Part shown: piece after piece, positions 1-6,056 of the stretch
Layout: the number at the start of each line of letters is the position of its first letter
Position numbering within the stretch: the first letter of the stretch is position 1
NCBI GenBank assembly: GCA_016291005.1
Contig: JAEEVT010000011.1
Coordinates: 1 to 32,891, forward strand
Direction: 5' to 3'
Source: Prevotella sp.
GTDB lineage: Bacteria > Bacteroidota > Bacteroidia > Bacteroidales > Bacteroidaceae
Length of the DNA: 32,891 bases
Position numbers and translations under genes: made by a program
Notes under the pieces: generated by a model
Told to the model about the DNA's origin: nothing
The model's input: only the letters and a program-made list of their open reading frames with translations
The model's database searches: none

Positions 1-111
1 AAGGCCTGCGAAGACCTGAAAGCTGCCTACCCAGATGTAAACTGGAAGGAAGGCAAACTCCTGAACAGGACAAGCAAAAAGGAATTAGAGACTTGGGTAA
101 AAGGATTGTAA
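1..111 (+). CDS. C-terminal 36 residues of an unrecognised protein (truncated by window edge)
   Basis: Frame 1 is open from the first base to a TAA at 109-111 and gives a lysine-rich, charged tail ending in ELETWVKGL. The start lies outside the window. I do not recognise the family: the piece is too short and has no motif. The next features downstream are a stub lipoprotein and spacer, so there is no operon context to help. Confidence 0.55.
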   Translation, partial: KACEDLKAAYPDVNWKEGKLLNRTSKKELETWVKGL

Positions 112-206
112 GGGGGGGAGATAAATCTCCTAATTTATCAAAAAAATCTCTGTATTCATCCGGATATGGGGATTTTTTTGTAAATTCGCAGCAAATATCA
201 AGAGAC

Positions 207-317
207 ATGAAGCATTTTATATTAATCCTATTCACCTTTCTGCTTCTGGTAGGATGCTGCGGAGAAAAACAGGAAAAGAGTCGATCAAGGGGACAGGTCA
301 TTGATCTCTTATTTTGA
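207..317 (+). CDS. Tiny lipoprotein-like ORF, 36 aa, probably a gene remnant
   Basis: ATG at 207 opens a short frame beginning MKHFILILFTFLLLVGCC. This is a textbook lipoprotein signal: a basic start, a hydrophobic core, and a lipobox LVGC with cysteine at residue 16. Only about 20 polar residues follow before TGA at 315. The same frame is open upstream to an ATG at 93, but that stretch would put the signal sequence in mid-protein, so 207 is preferred. There is no identifiable domain. It could be a real small lipoprotein (lysis- or entry-exclusion-like peptides look similar) or the 5' stub of a deleted lipoprotein gene. The accessory surroundings favour a remnant. Confidence 0.35.
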   Translation: MKHFILILFTFLLLVGCCGEKQEKSRSRGQVIDLLF

Positions 318-626
318 AAGGGGAAGGGAATTTGGAGTTAGAGCGACTTCCGTTTTTTCGTGCGCGATCAATCCCTTAAAGATCCTTCCATATTTTACGC
401 CAATTCGGGATAAATAAATTTAAAGATTCTACAAAAACGCTGCAAAGATACATATAAATAAGTCGGAGAAGGGGGTGGGTTAATCTAAATCAATTGTTTG
501 CGCCAACAATGTATTTTTCCTGAATATTATTTCTGAATATAGGGAAAGGGTTGTATCTTTGCCGATTGCAAACGTAGTAAGACTGAAAACCTATTTATAC
601 AATATCATAAGAAGAAAGGAAGGAAT
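318..626. other. Intergenic spacer with one likely promoter
   Basis: There is no convincing gene in these 309 bases. It is AT-rich with many stops. A short hairpin ATTGTT/AACAAT lies at 493-510. A minus-strand match to the Bacteroidetes -7 box (CAAAGATA, 443-450) has no gene to serve. The plus-strand -7 box at 554-561 is listed separately. Confidence 0.5.
529..561 (+). promoter_or_regulatory. Bacteroidetes-type promoter for the 627/697 gene and probably the primase
   Basis: The -7 element TATCTTTG at 554-561 matches TAnnTTTG exactly. A TTTC at about 529-532 sits 21 bases upstream as a weak -33 element. Transcription would begin near 568, leaving a leader of about 60 nt before a purine-rich stretch (612-624) and the ATG at 627. 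Confidence 0.55.
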
Positions 627-696
627 ATGTTGACACCACGCAGAGTATTTAGCCGACGCGACGCGGACAGGACTGCCCTGGGCAGGTCTGCCAGCA

Positions 697-1608
697 ATGT
701 CGTGCTACAGCGCCTTGGCGTCAACGGTGGGGGAATCTCTTCGGCGACTGGCAGCAACAACAGTTTCAGGGGTAGTCAGCTCCAGTCGTCCCGCCTCAGG
801 GACTACCAGCTCCAGTCGTCCCGCCTCACGGAGATTCCCGCAAAAAACCAACAATCCATTTATTTCGTCCGCAATGACCAGTCAGCATCAGCAGCCCAAT
901 GTCAGTCCCGCCGAGGGATATTCCGTCGCCCGAAGGGTGATGGAGGATGCTGTGGACACCTACCTGCCCAATGGCGGTCCGGCTGTTGCGCGGATGCATG
1001 TGGACACGCTGGCTGGTGAACTCTTGAAGATCTATCCTGACTGCCAGCCTGACTATCTGGCCGTGCTGGCACGCATCAGCCAGGCTGAGAAGGCTGAGCT
1101 ACAGTCTAAGGCTGAGCAGAGCCAGCAGTTGCTGCAGCAGCAGATGCTGGCGGCGCTGTCGGCCTTCAAGGGAACCCAAGAGGCTACGAAGGCTTCTTCG
1201 GACGACAACGGTGACGGACTGAAGGCTGTCGGCAAAGGAGTGAAGGCTGGCGATGACGGAGTGAAGGCTGGCGGCGACGAGCCGGAGCCTCAGGAGGTGG
1301 TGCTTCCCGGGAAGCTCAGTAAGCCGAAGGCTATGGCGATGTGGGAGCGTCTTCAGGCGAAGGGCTGGATAGACAGTAGCTACCAGCCTGTCGGTCTGTC
1401 GCACACCGACCTGGCTTTGCTGGCCTACACGATGAACGTGAAGCAGAGCCGTGACATAGAACGCATCATGGGCAACATGGAGTGGAAGCCTTTCGAACAG
1501 CTTTGGAGCATCAATAACCTGAAAGCCGCCTATAATCGTGCCCAGACTCAGGACAAGACGCCAAGAATCATGAAAGACCTGGACGACCTCTTCGCCGACA
1601 TCGAGTAA
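697..1608 (+). CDS. Unrecognised 303-aa accessory protein upstream of a VirE-type primase
   Basis: I cannot assign a family. The N-terminal 60 residues are Ser/Arg/Pro/Thr-rich and contain a duplicated SSSRPASGTT unit. Residues about 65-110 look folded (VARRVMEDAVDTYLPNGG, then a MHVDTLAGELL helix). A Q/K-rich predicted coiled coil follows at about 120-160, then a linker with repeated VKAGDDG units, and a conserved-looking C-terminus (KLSKPKAMAMWERLQAKGWI ... EQLWSINNLKAAYNRAQ). It precedes the primase/helicase with only the repeat array between, so a partner role in replication is inferred. The start is uncertain. ATG 697 is shown; ATG 874 would drop the odd N-terminus. ATG 627, which has the best purine-rich leader, opens a different frame that overlaps this one up to 1019. 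That suggests either a mis-called start or an old frameshift. Confidence 0.6.
   Translation: MSCYSALASTVGESLRRLAATTVSGVVSSSRPASGTTSSSRPASRRFPQKTNNPFISSAMTSQHQQPNVSPAEGYSVARRVMEDAVDTYLPNGGPAVARMHVDTLAGELLKIYPDCQPDYLAVLARISQAEKAELQSKAEQSQQLLQQQMLAALSAFKGTQEATKASSDDNGDGLKAVGKGVKAGDDGVKAGGDEPEPQEVVLPGKLSKPKAMAMWERLQAKGWIDSSYQPVGLSHTDLALLAYTMNVKQSRDIERIMGNMEWKPFEQLWSINNLKAAYNRAQTQDKTPRIMKDLDDLFADIE
777..828 (+). repeat. Duplicated 30-bp unit inside the 697-1608 gene
   Basis: The 22-bp core beginning CAGCTCCAGTCGTCCC occurs at 777-798 and again at 807-828, a 30-bp period that keeps the frame. It encodes the repeated SSSRPAS segments. It looks like replication slippage in a low-constraint N-terminal linker. 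Confidence 0.7.
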
Positions 1609-1616
1609 AGCCGTCC

Positions 1617-1739
1617 TGACGGTAGGCATCCAGTAGGCACTACGGTAGGCAGTGGGTAGGCAGTACGGTAGGCACTACAGCCAAATAACGGGTTTTTTAC
1701 GGTTCCAGACGGTAGTGCCTACCGGTAGGCACTACAGCC
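1617..1739. repeat. Iteron-like array plus 24-bp perfect palindrome, possible origin or operator
   Basis: GGTAGGCA-type boxes (one reads AGTAGGCA) start at 1621, 1632, 1644, 1655 and 1667. The spacings are 11, 12, 11 and 12 bp, about one helical turn. After an AT-containing gap, two more copies face each other as the perfect palindrome GTAGTGCCTACC / GGTAGGCACTAC at 1712-1735; the forward box at 1724 is again a whole number of turns (57 bp) from the last iteron. The string GGCACTACAGCC occurs twice, at 1671-1682 and 1728-1739. The array lies between the 303-aa gene and the primase/helicase, immediately upstream of the latter's -7 box. That is the layout of an iteron origin or an autoregulatory operator. 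The repeats are seen; the function is inferred. Confidence 0.75.
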
Positions 1740-1762
1740 GAGGTGGGCTGGTTTTTTCTTCG

Positions 1763-1770
1763 TAACTTTG
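1763..1770 (+). promoter_or_regulatory. -7 box of the primase/helicase promoter
   Basis: TAACTTTG matches TAnnTTTG and is followed by GCACC, a frequent context at Bacteroidales starts. The -33 position falls at the edge of the palindrome (ends 1735). A protein bound to the iterons would probably interfere with this promoter, which fits self-regulation. Confidence 0.6.
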
Positions 1771-1804
1771 CACCAGAAGTTACAAGTTAAACCAGAGAAA
1801 CGAT

Positions 1805-3943
1805 ATGGAACTATTCAAGACTTTCAACAGCCTCGACGCCCAAGACGTGACGTTTGAGCAGCTGGCCGAACTCATCCGCAGCGATGAGGAACTGAAGAAG
1901 AGTACGATGGTCTATCGCCACCTGCTGGCGCAGGGTAAGGCGAAGGCCGCCAAGGACGTGAAGGAGCAGACGCCCCAGGTGGCCGTCAGCTTCCGCATGG
2001 TGGGTGGCAAGGGCAAGGACTGTTGCCGCGAGTGTCTCTATCAGGTATTGATCGACTTCGACGCGAAGGGTCCGAAGGAGCGACTTCCCGCCGACGAGCT
2101 GGAGCGGGTGAAGACCTTCCTGCGCACCTCCTACCACGGACGGCTGTGCTACGAGAGCATCTCGGGCCTGGGCTACCACGTGGTGGTGCCCTTCGCGCTG
2201 CCCGAGGGTGTCGAGATTGACATGGAGCACGACGCGAAGCAGGGCGAGGAACTCTACACTCGCGTCTATCGCCACATCGCCAACCTGTTCAGCGTGCGCT
2301 GTGGCCACAAGATGGACAAGGAGTGCAAGAACGTGAACCGCATGACTGGCCTGAGCCACGACCCCCTGGTGGTCTATCGTCCCGACGCCCGCCCCGTCCG
2401 ACTGTCGCGCCAGGAACTGGGCATCGACGACGACGGCCGGCTGCTGAAGCAGAAGCCTGCCAAACGACCCGTCGACAAGCAGGGCAACCCCGTCAGCGTG
2501 CCCCTGGGCGACCACCTGGAGCGTGCCGCCCGCATGGTGGAGGAGAGCGACATGAGCTTCGCCCCCGGCAACCGCCACAACTTCGTGATGCGCGTCGCCT
2601 TCATCCTCAACCGCATGGGCGTCGATGAAGAACAGGCAGCCCAGGCGCTGGACACCGAGTACCTGGGCCGCATGGACGGCAAGCCCTCCGACGTGCTGCA
2701 CAGCTGCTACAAGATGGCCGCCGACGAGTTCGGGCTGTGGCTGCCCCAGGGCACGGCGCTGAAGACCGAGATCATTGCCCAGTTCCTGAAGAACCGCGAG
2801 CTGCAGTACGACACGCTGACCCAGAAGACGCGCCAGCGCCAGGCCGACGGCCAGTGGCACGAACTCAAGGACCGCGACGAGAACGACCTCTACATGGCCT
2901 GCTGTGCCGAGTCGGGCGAGAACCTCACCGAGAAGCTCTTCCACACCGTCCTCAACTCCAGCGTCGTACCCGAGGTCAACCCCCTGCGCGACTACGTCCT
3001 CAGCCTCGCACCCTGGACCCCCGACATGCCCGACTACATCGACCAGGCCGCCGCCATGGTCCACATGGCCACCGAACAGGAAGACCAGCTCTGGCACCTC
3101 TGCTTCCGCAAGTGGTTCGTCGCCATGGTAGCAGGCTGGACCGATCCCCAGATAGTCAACCACCAGGTCATCGTACTCATAGGCCGGCAGGGCATCTACA
3201 AGTCCACCTGGATCAACCGCCTGCTGCCGCCACAGCTTGCCGCCTACACCACCGACAACGTCGACATCGAACGCCTGGACAAGGACGAACAGCTGCGCGC
3301 CGCCGAGTACGGACTCATCAACATCGACGAGCTCGACAAGCTCACCGACCGTCAGCTCAACAAGCTGAAACAGATGATCACCACCACCAGCGTCGACGTC
3401 CGCGCACCCTTCGGCCGCCACAAGGAAAAGCGCCTCCGCGTCGCCAGCTACGCCGCCTCAGGCAACAAGGAAGAGTTCCTCACCGACCAGACCGGCAACC
3501 GTCGCTGGCTGCCCTTCCACGTCGCCACCATCGACTCGCCCTACCTCCACCAGATGCCCTACGACGGCATGTTCGCCCAGGCACTCCACCTCCTGCAGGA
3601 CGGCTACAACTACTGGTTCGACCTCGCCGACATCCAGTCCCTGGAAACCCACGTCGAGACCTTCATGGTACCCCAGAGCGAAGAGGAAATCATACCCACC
3701 TACTTCTCGCCCGTCAAGATGGAAGACGTCGGCTCCACCTTCCTCACCCTCGCCGAGATCTCAGCCAAGGTCGTCACCTACGGCAACCTGAAGAAAAACC
3801 CCGACCCCCGCCGCCTCGGAGCCATCATGACAAAGCTCGGGTTCGAAAAGACACGCATGGGCCACAATAAAAGGTGCGGCTATTATGTCCGTGAACATAC
3901 ACAGCCAGAATTAGAGCAAATGCGTCATCCGGAAGTATTCTAA
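1805..3943 (+). CDS. VirE-family primase/helicase with BT4734-like N-terminus (712 aa)
   Basis: This is a predicted replication initiator of mobile elements, combining a primase-like N-terminus with a P-loop helicase-like ATPase. Residues about 50-215 fit the BT4734-like/VirE N-terminal domain (YQVLIDFDAKGPKERLP, GLGYHVVVPF). Residues about 245-300 resemble a PriCT-type helical domain (FAPGNRHNFVMRVAFILNRM). The VirE ATPase spans about 390-640: Walker A GRQGIYKST at 460-468, Walker B LINIDEL around 504-510, and a sensor/arginine motif TGNRRWLPF. Length is normal for the family. The gene is much richer in G+C than its flanks, with codons ending mostly in C (gac, aac, ctc, tac), and produces long spurious ORFs in other frames. 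This suggests recent acquisition. ATG 1805 is the first start after the promoter. No integrase or relaxase is visible nearby. Confidence 0.85.
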   Translation: MELFKTFNSLDAQDVTFEQLAELIRSDEELKKSTMVYRHLLAQGKAKAAKDVKEQTPQVAVSFRMVGGKGKDCCRECLYQVLIDFDAKGPKERLPADELERVKTFLRTSYHGRLCYESISGLGYHVVVPFALPEGVEIDMEHDAKQGEELYTRVYRHIANLFSVRCGHKMDKECKNVNRMTGLSHDPLVVYRPDARPVRLSRQELGIDDDGRLLKQKPAKRPVDKQGNPVSVPLGDHLERAARMVEESDMSFAPGNRHNFVMRVAFILNRMGVDEEQAAQALDTEYLGRMDGKPSDVLHSCYKMAADEFGLWLPQGTALKTEIIAQFLKNRELQYDTLTQKTRQRQADGQWHELKDRDENDLYMACCAESGENLTEKLFHTVLNSSVVPEVNPLRDYVLSLAPWTPDMPDYIDQAAAMVHMATEQEDQLWHLCFRKWFVAMVAGWTDPQIVNHQVIVLIGRQGIYKSTWINRLLPPQLAAYTTDNVDIERLDKDEQLRAAEYGLINIDELDKLTDRQLNKLKQMITTTSVDVRAPFGRHKEKRLRVASYAASGNKEEFLTDQTGNRRWLPFHVATIDSPYLHQMPYDGMFAQALHLLQDGYNYWFDLADIQSLETHVETFMVPQSEEEIIPTYFSPVKMEDVGSTFLTLAEISAKVVTYGNLKKNPDPRRLGAIMTKLGFEKTRMGHNKRCGYYVREHTQPELEQMRHPEVF

Positions 3944-3945
3944 AA

Positions 3946-4077
3946 TGCGGCGATGCGGCGATTGCGGCGAACGGTTTCATAGAGTTATTAAAAAAAGGTA
4001 TATAGCTATTTATATATGCCTTTTTATTTTTTTTATTACTCTTAGAAATCAATCGCCGCAATCGCCGCATCGCCGCA
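3946..4077. repeat. Perfect 25-bp inverted repeat with GCGGCGAT triplications around an AT-rich core
   Basis: The left arm 3946-3970 begins TGCGGCGATGCGGCGATTGC. The right arm 4053-4077 is its exact reverse complement. Each arm is three near-copies of TGCGGCGA. The 82-bp interior is very AT-rich and contains a smaller inverted repeat (GGTATATA ... TATATGCC, about 3997-4020). The left arm starts 3 bases after the primase stop. It could be a terminator, a replication-related structure, or the end of a mobile element. A simple Rho-independent terminator does not need a loop this long. Confidence 0.8.
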
Positions 4078-4098
4078 CTTTACCCTCCATTATCGCGT

Positions 4099-4316
4099 AG
4101 AAAACCCTCAGAAATCACCAAGAAAACCCTCAGAAATCACCTAGAAAACCTTCAGAAATCACCTAGAAAACCTTCGGAAATCACGGCAAAAAGTTCCAGA
4201 AATCACCGTGATTTCCTTCAGAAGTTGCCGTGATTTCCTCAAGAAGTTGCCGTGATTTCCGCAAGAAATCGCGGTGATTTCTGAAGGTTTTCTTGGTGAT
4301 TTCTGAAGGATGTTTT
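4099..4316. repeat. Palindromic array: five GAAATCAC and five GTGATTTC boxes at 22-bp pitch
   Basis: GAAATCAC occurs at 4111, 4133, 4155, 4177 and 4199. Its reverse complement GTGATTTC occurs at 4208, 4230, 4252, 4274 and 4296. The pitch is exactly 22 bp on both sides, meeting in a 17-bp palindrome at 4199-4215. The first four units are near-identical tandem 22-mers (4099-4186). Perfect long arms exist, for example 21 bp at 4143-4163 with 4273-4293, and 14 bp at 4176-4189 with 4225-4238 or 4247-4260. No ORF here looks genuine. A diverged reverse copy (GTGATTT ... CTGAGGGTT) lies at 4394-4418, at the expected transcription start of the downstream promoter. Confidence 0.85.
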
Positions 4317-4357
4317 CATGTTTTTTTCGACGGGGGTAAAAATAGTTGGTAAAAAGC

Positions 4358-4388
4358 TTGCATTTTGCTTCTTTTTTTTGTATCTTTG
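4358..4388 (+). promoter_or_regulatory. Promoter upstream of the RAYT-like gene
   Basis: The -7 box TATCTTTG at 4381-4388 is followed by GCAC. A TTG at 4358-4360 lies 20 bases upstream as a -33 element. Transcription would start near 4394, giving a leader of about 215 nt that contains the nested hairpin at 4429-4540, before ATG 4611. Confidence 0.6.
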
Positions 4389-4428
4389 CACTTGTGATTT
4401 CAGAAGCGTCTGAGGGTTCTGTTTGAAT

Positions 4429-4540
4429 GGGACAGATGGGACAGATGATACAGATGTTTTCAAGAATGCCTCGCGTACCGCGCGTACGCGGTACGCGTAA
4501 CTTTTTAGAAAAATACACTTTCATCTGTCCCATCTGTCCC
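4429..4540. repeat. Nested hairpin: 19-bp arms enclosing an 11-bp CG-rich hairpin
   Basis: The outer arms GGGACAGATGGGACAGATG (4429-4447) and its exact reverse complement (4522-4540) each contain two copies of a GGGACAGAT unit; a third degenerate unit, GATACAGAT, follows the left arm. Inside, CGCGTACCGCG (4472-4482), a CGTA loop, and CGCGGTACGCG (4487-4497) form a second perfect hairpin. In RNA it would lie in the leader of the downstream gene. As DNA it is the type of structure Y1/HUH nucleases recognise. Confidence 0.8.
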
Positions 4541-4610
4541 TTCTGTCACTTATAGTAGCAATAATGATGGTGTTCTGGCGTTAGTTTAGATAGATGTAAA
4601 TGAGAGCCTG

Positions 4611-5780
4611 ATGGTAGAACAGGAGAAATGGAAATGGCAAGAGCCTGGCACGACGTGGAAGGGCGCTGGGCTGTATCACGTCACGCTGACAATACCTGAC
4701 CGCAGGCCGCTGTTGGGCTGTCTCGAAGTGCCCGACAACGACCCGGGAAAAAGCAAGGTGTGGCGCACGGCGCTGGGGAATGCGCTGGTGGACTGCCTGC
4801 TCAGCATTCAGAGTTACCACCCGGAGGTGCAGGTGCTGCACTTTTGCCTGATGCCTGACCATCTGCATGCGGTGGTGTACGTCAGACGCACCATGCCTAC
4901 TGGCATCAGGGGCGTGGTGAGGGGGTTCTGGCAGGCCACGAAGAAAATAGGGCGGGCTTGCTCAGCGGCTGCTTCGATTGCCCCTTCTTTGGTTGCTCCT
5001 TCTTTGGTTGCTCCTTCTTTGGTTGCCCCTTCTTCGATTGCTCCGAATGGCATTCGGAGGAACTACCAAAAAGAAAGGGGAGCACGGAATTACCAAGAAG
5101 AAACCGCCAGCCAGGGGCTGCGGGAGGCGACGGCGGGGCTGGAGGCTTTGGCGGCAGGACTGCGGGAAGAGCTGGGCGAGGAGGCTTACTATCGGTTGGA
5201 GCCGATCTTCACTGAGATGCCCTTTATCCGGCCGATGGGACGTAATACGCAACTGCCCAACACCATCCGCTATATTGACATGAACCCGCAACGGCTGGCT
5301 ACGAAGCGGCTGAGGCCCGGCTTCTTCCGCGTGCAGCGTGGCATTGAGATTGGCGGGCGCAGCTATGACGGTGTGGGGAATACGACGCTTCTGATGGCCG
5401 AGAGGTTTTCAACGGTGCATGTGCGAAACGTAATGGTGAAAGCGGCTGAGCAGGGCGATGCCGAACCTCTGAGGAATTACAAGAACTCCTGTGTGCTGGC
5501 GGCTCGCCAGGGGACTATCATGGTGTCGCCGTTTATATCGACTGACGAGAAGCAGGTGATGCAAGTACTATTGCGTGAAGAAAGACCGTTTATCTGTCTG
5601 ACGGACAATGGCTTTCGCGACTACTACAAGCCTATCGACAGCCTTTTTGACGCTTGTGCTGCCGGGCGTGTCCTGATATTAAGTCCTTGGCCTTATGATG
5701 CTGGCAAAAGGCACATCAGCCGGGCGGACTGTGTGGCGCTGAATAAGATGGCAGAAGAAATCTGTGACAGCTTAGAATAA
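4611..5780 (+). CDS. RAYT-like Y1 (HUH) transposase with C-terminal DprA/SLOG-like domain, 389 aa
   Basis: Residues about 20-240 follow the REP-associated tyrosine transposase pattern: GLYHVTLTIPDRRPL, the metal-binding HUH-type motif MPDHLHAVV (H84 and H86), a helix GIRGVVRGFWQATKK, and RYIDMNPQRL with candidate catalytic Tyr221. These enzymes nick single-stranded hairpin DNA. Residues about 250-385 are not part of a normal RAYT. They read like a DprA/SLOG Rossmann domain (LAARQGTIMVSPFISTDEKQ, FICLTDNGF, GRVLILSPWPYDAGKRHISR). The two parts are joined after a hypervariable insert of repeated APSLV units (residues about 122-145). The gene follows three palindromic structures, the usual setting of RAYTs. 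Family assignment of the N-terminus is fairly firm; the SLOG call rests on motif resemblance. Confidence 0.75.
   Translation: MVEQEKWKWQEPGTTWKGAGLYHVTLTIPDRRPLLGCLEVPDNDPGKSKVWRTALGNALVDCLLSIQSYHPEVQVLHFCLMPDHLHAVVYVRRTMPTGIRGVVRGFWQATKKIGRACSAAASIAPSLVAPSLVAPSLVAPSSIAPNGIRRNYQKERGARNYQEETASQGLREATAGLEALAAGLREELGEEAYYRLEPIFTEMPFIRPMGRNTQLPNTIRYIDMNPQRLATKRLRPGFFRVQRGIEIGGRSYDGVGNTTLLMAERFSTVHVRNVMVKAAEQGDAEPLRNYKNSCVLAARQGTIMVSPFISTDEKQVMQVLLREERPFICLTDNGFRDYYKPIDSLFDACAAGRVLILSPWPYDAGKRHISRADCVALNKMAEEICDSLE
4983..5042 (+). repeat. Four 15-bp tandem repeats encoding APSLV units
   Basis: CCTTCTTTGGTTGCT and close variants repeat at 4983, 4998, 5013 and 5028, in frame with the transposase gene. 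They are followed at once by a 9-bp-arm hairpin CTCCGAATG-g-CATTCGGAG (5041-5059). The copy number is likely to vary between strains. Confidence 0.8.
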
Positions 5781-6056
5781 GTACTGCCCGATGTAGTCGA
5801 GGAGCTTGCGGAAAACACCTGGAAAAGCCCCCTTCTAATGGTACTCCGCCCCCCTTATATCAGTCCCCCTTTAAGGGGGGACGATGGATATAAGGGGCGA
5901 GGATCATAGATCCCCCACGACATACGACCTTAGCCCCGAACTGTAAGTAAACTTAGACACTTTAACAAACTTTAGTTGGAAAAGATACACTCGTTTGCGT
6001 TTTTCTTCGTACCATTGCACCCCGTAAACAATAAACATTAAGATCTTAAACAATTT
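5781..6056. repeat. Spacer holding a GC-rich imperfect hairpin (5851-5897)
   Basis: CCCCTTATATC at 5851-5861 pairs perfectly with GATATAAGGGG at 5887-5897. Inside, GTCCCCC (5863-5869) pairs with GGGGGAC (5876-5882). There is no T-run after the outer stem, so it resembles a REP-type element more than a terminator. A weak -7 box TACCATTG lies at 6010-6017, before the decayed gene at 6057. No coding sequence was seen in this spacer. Confidence 0.6.

Noticed and set aside
93..206. N-terminal extension of the stub lipoprotein from ATG 93
   Set aside because: It overlaps the end of the upstream gene and would place a lipoprotein signal sequence in the middle of the protein.
443..450. Minus-strand -7 box (TATCTTTG on the reverse strand)
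   Set aside because: No -33 partner at the right distance and no gene reading leftward from it. Probably chance in AT-rich DNA.
842..848. A AAA AAC heptamer as a programmed -1 frameshift site joining the two frames of the 627/697 region
   Set aside because: A -1 slip from the 627 frame leads to the third frame, which stops within about ten codons. It does not lead to the frame of the 303-aa protein.
1811..3421. 536-codon open frame on the minus strand opposite the primase
   Set aside because: It is an antisense shadow created by the extreme G+C bias at third codon positions. The translation is V/D/G/L/H-rich with no domain, while the plus strand has clear Walker motifs.
2737..3870. 377-codon open frame on the plus strand inside the primase
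   Set aside because: The Arg/Pro/His-rich translation is typical of a shifted frame in GC-rich DNA. It lies wholly within a recognised gene.
4099..4316. CRISPR array
   Set aside because: The unit is 22 bp in total with no room for spacers, the linkers are themselves similar, and the orientation inverts in the middle. No cas gene is present.
4159..4533. Minus-strand ORF of 124 codons over the repeat array
   Set aside because: Its sequence simply translates the 22-bp repeats and the nested hairpin. No start signal or family resemblance.
4962..5291. Several alternative ORFs on both strands across the RAYT linker
   Set aside because: They arise because the 15-bp tandem repeat lacks stops in every frame. 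The long frame with the HUH motif and tyrosine is the real one.
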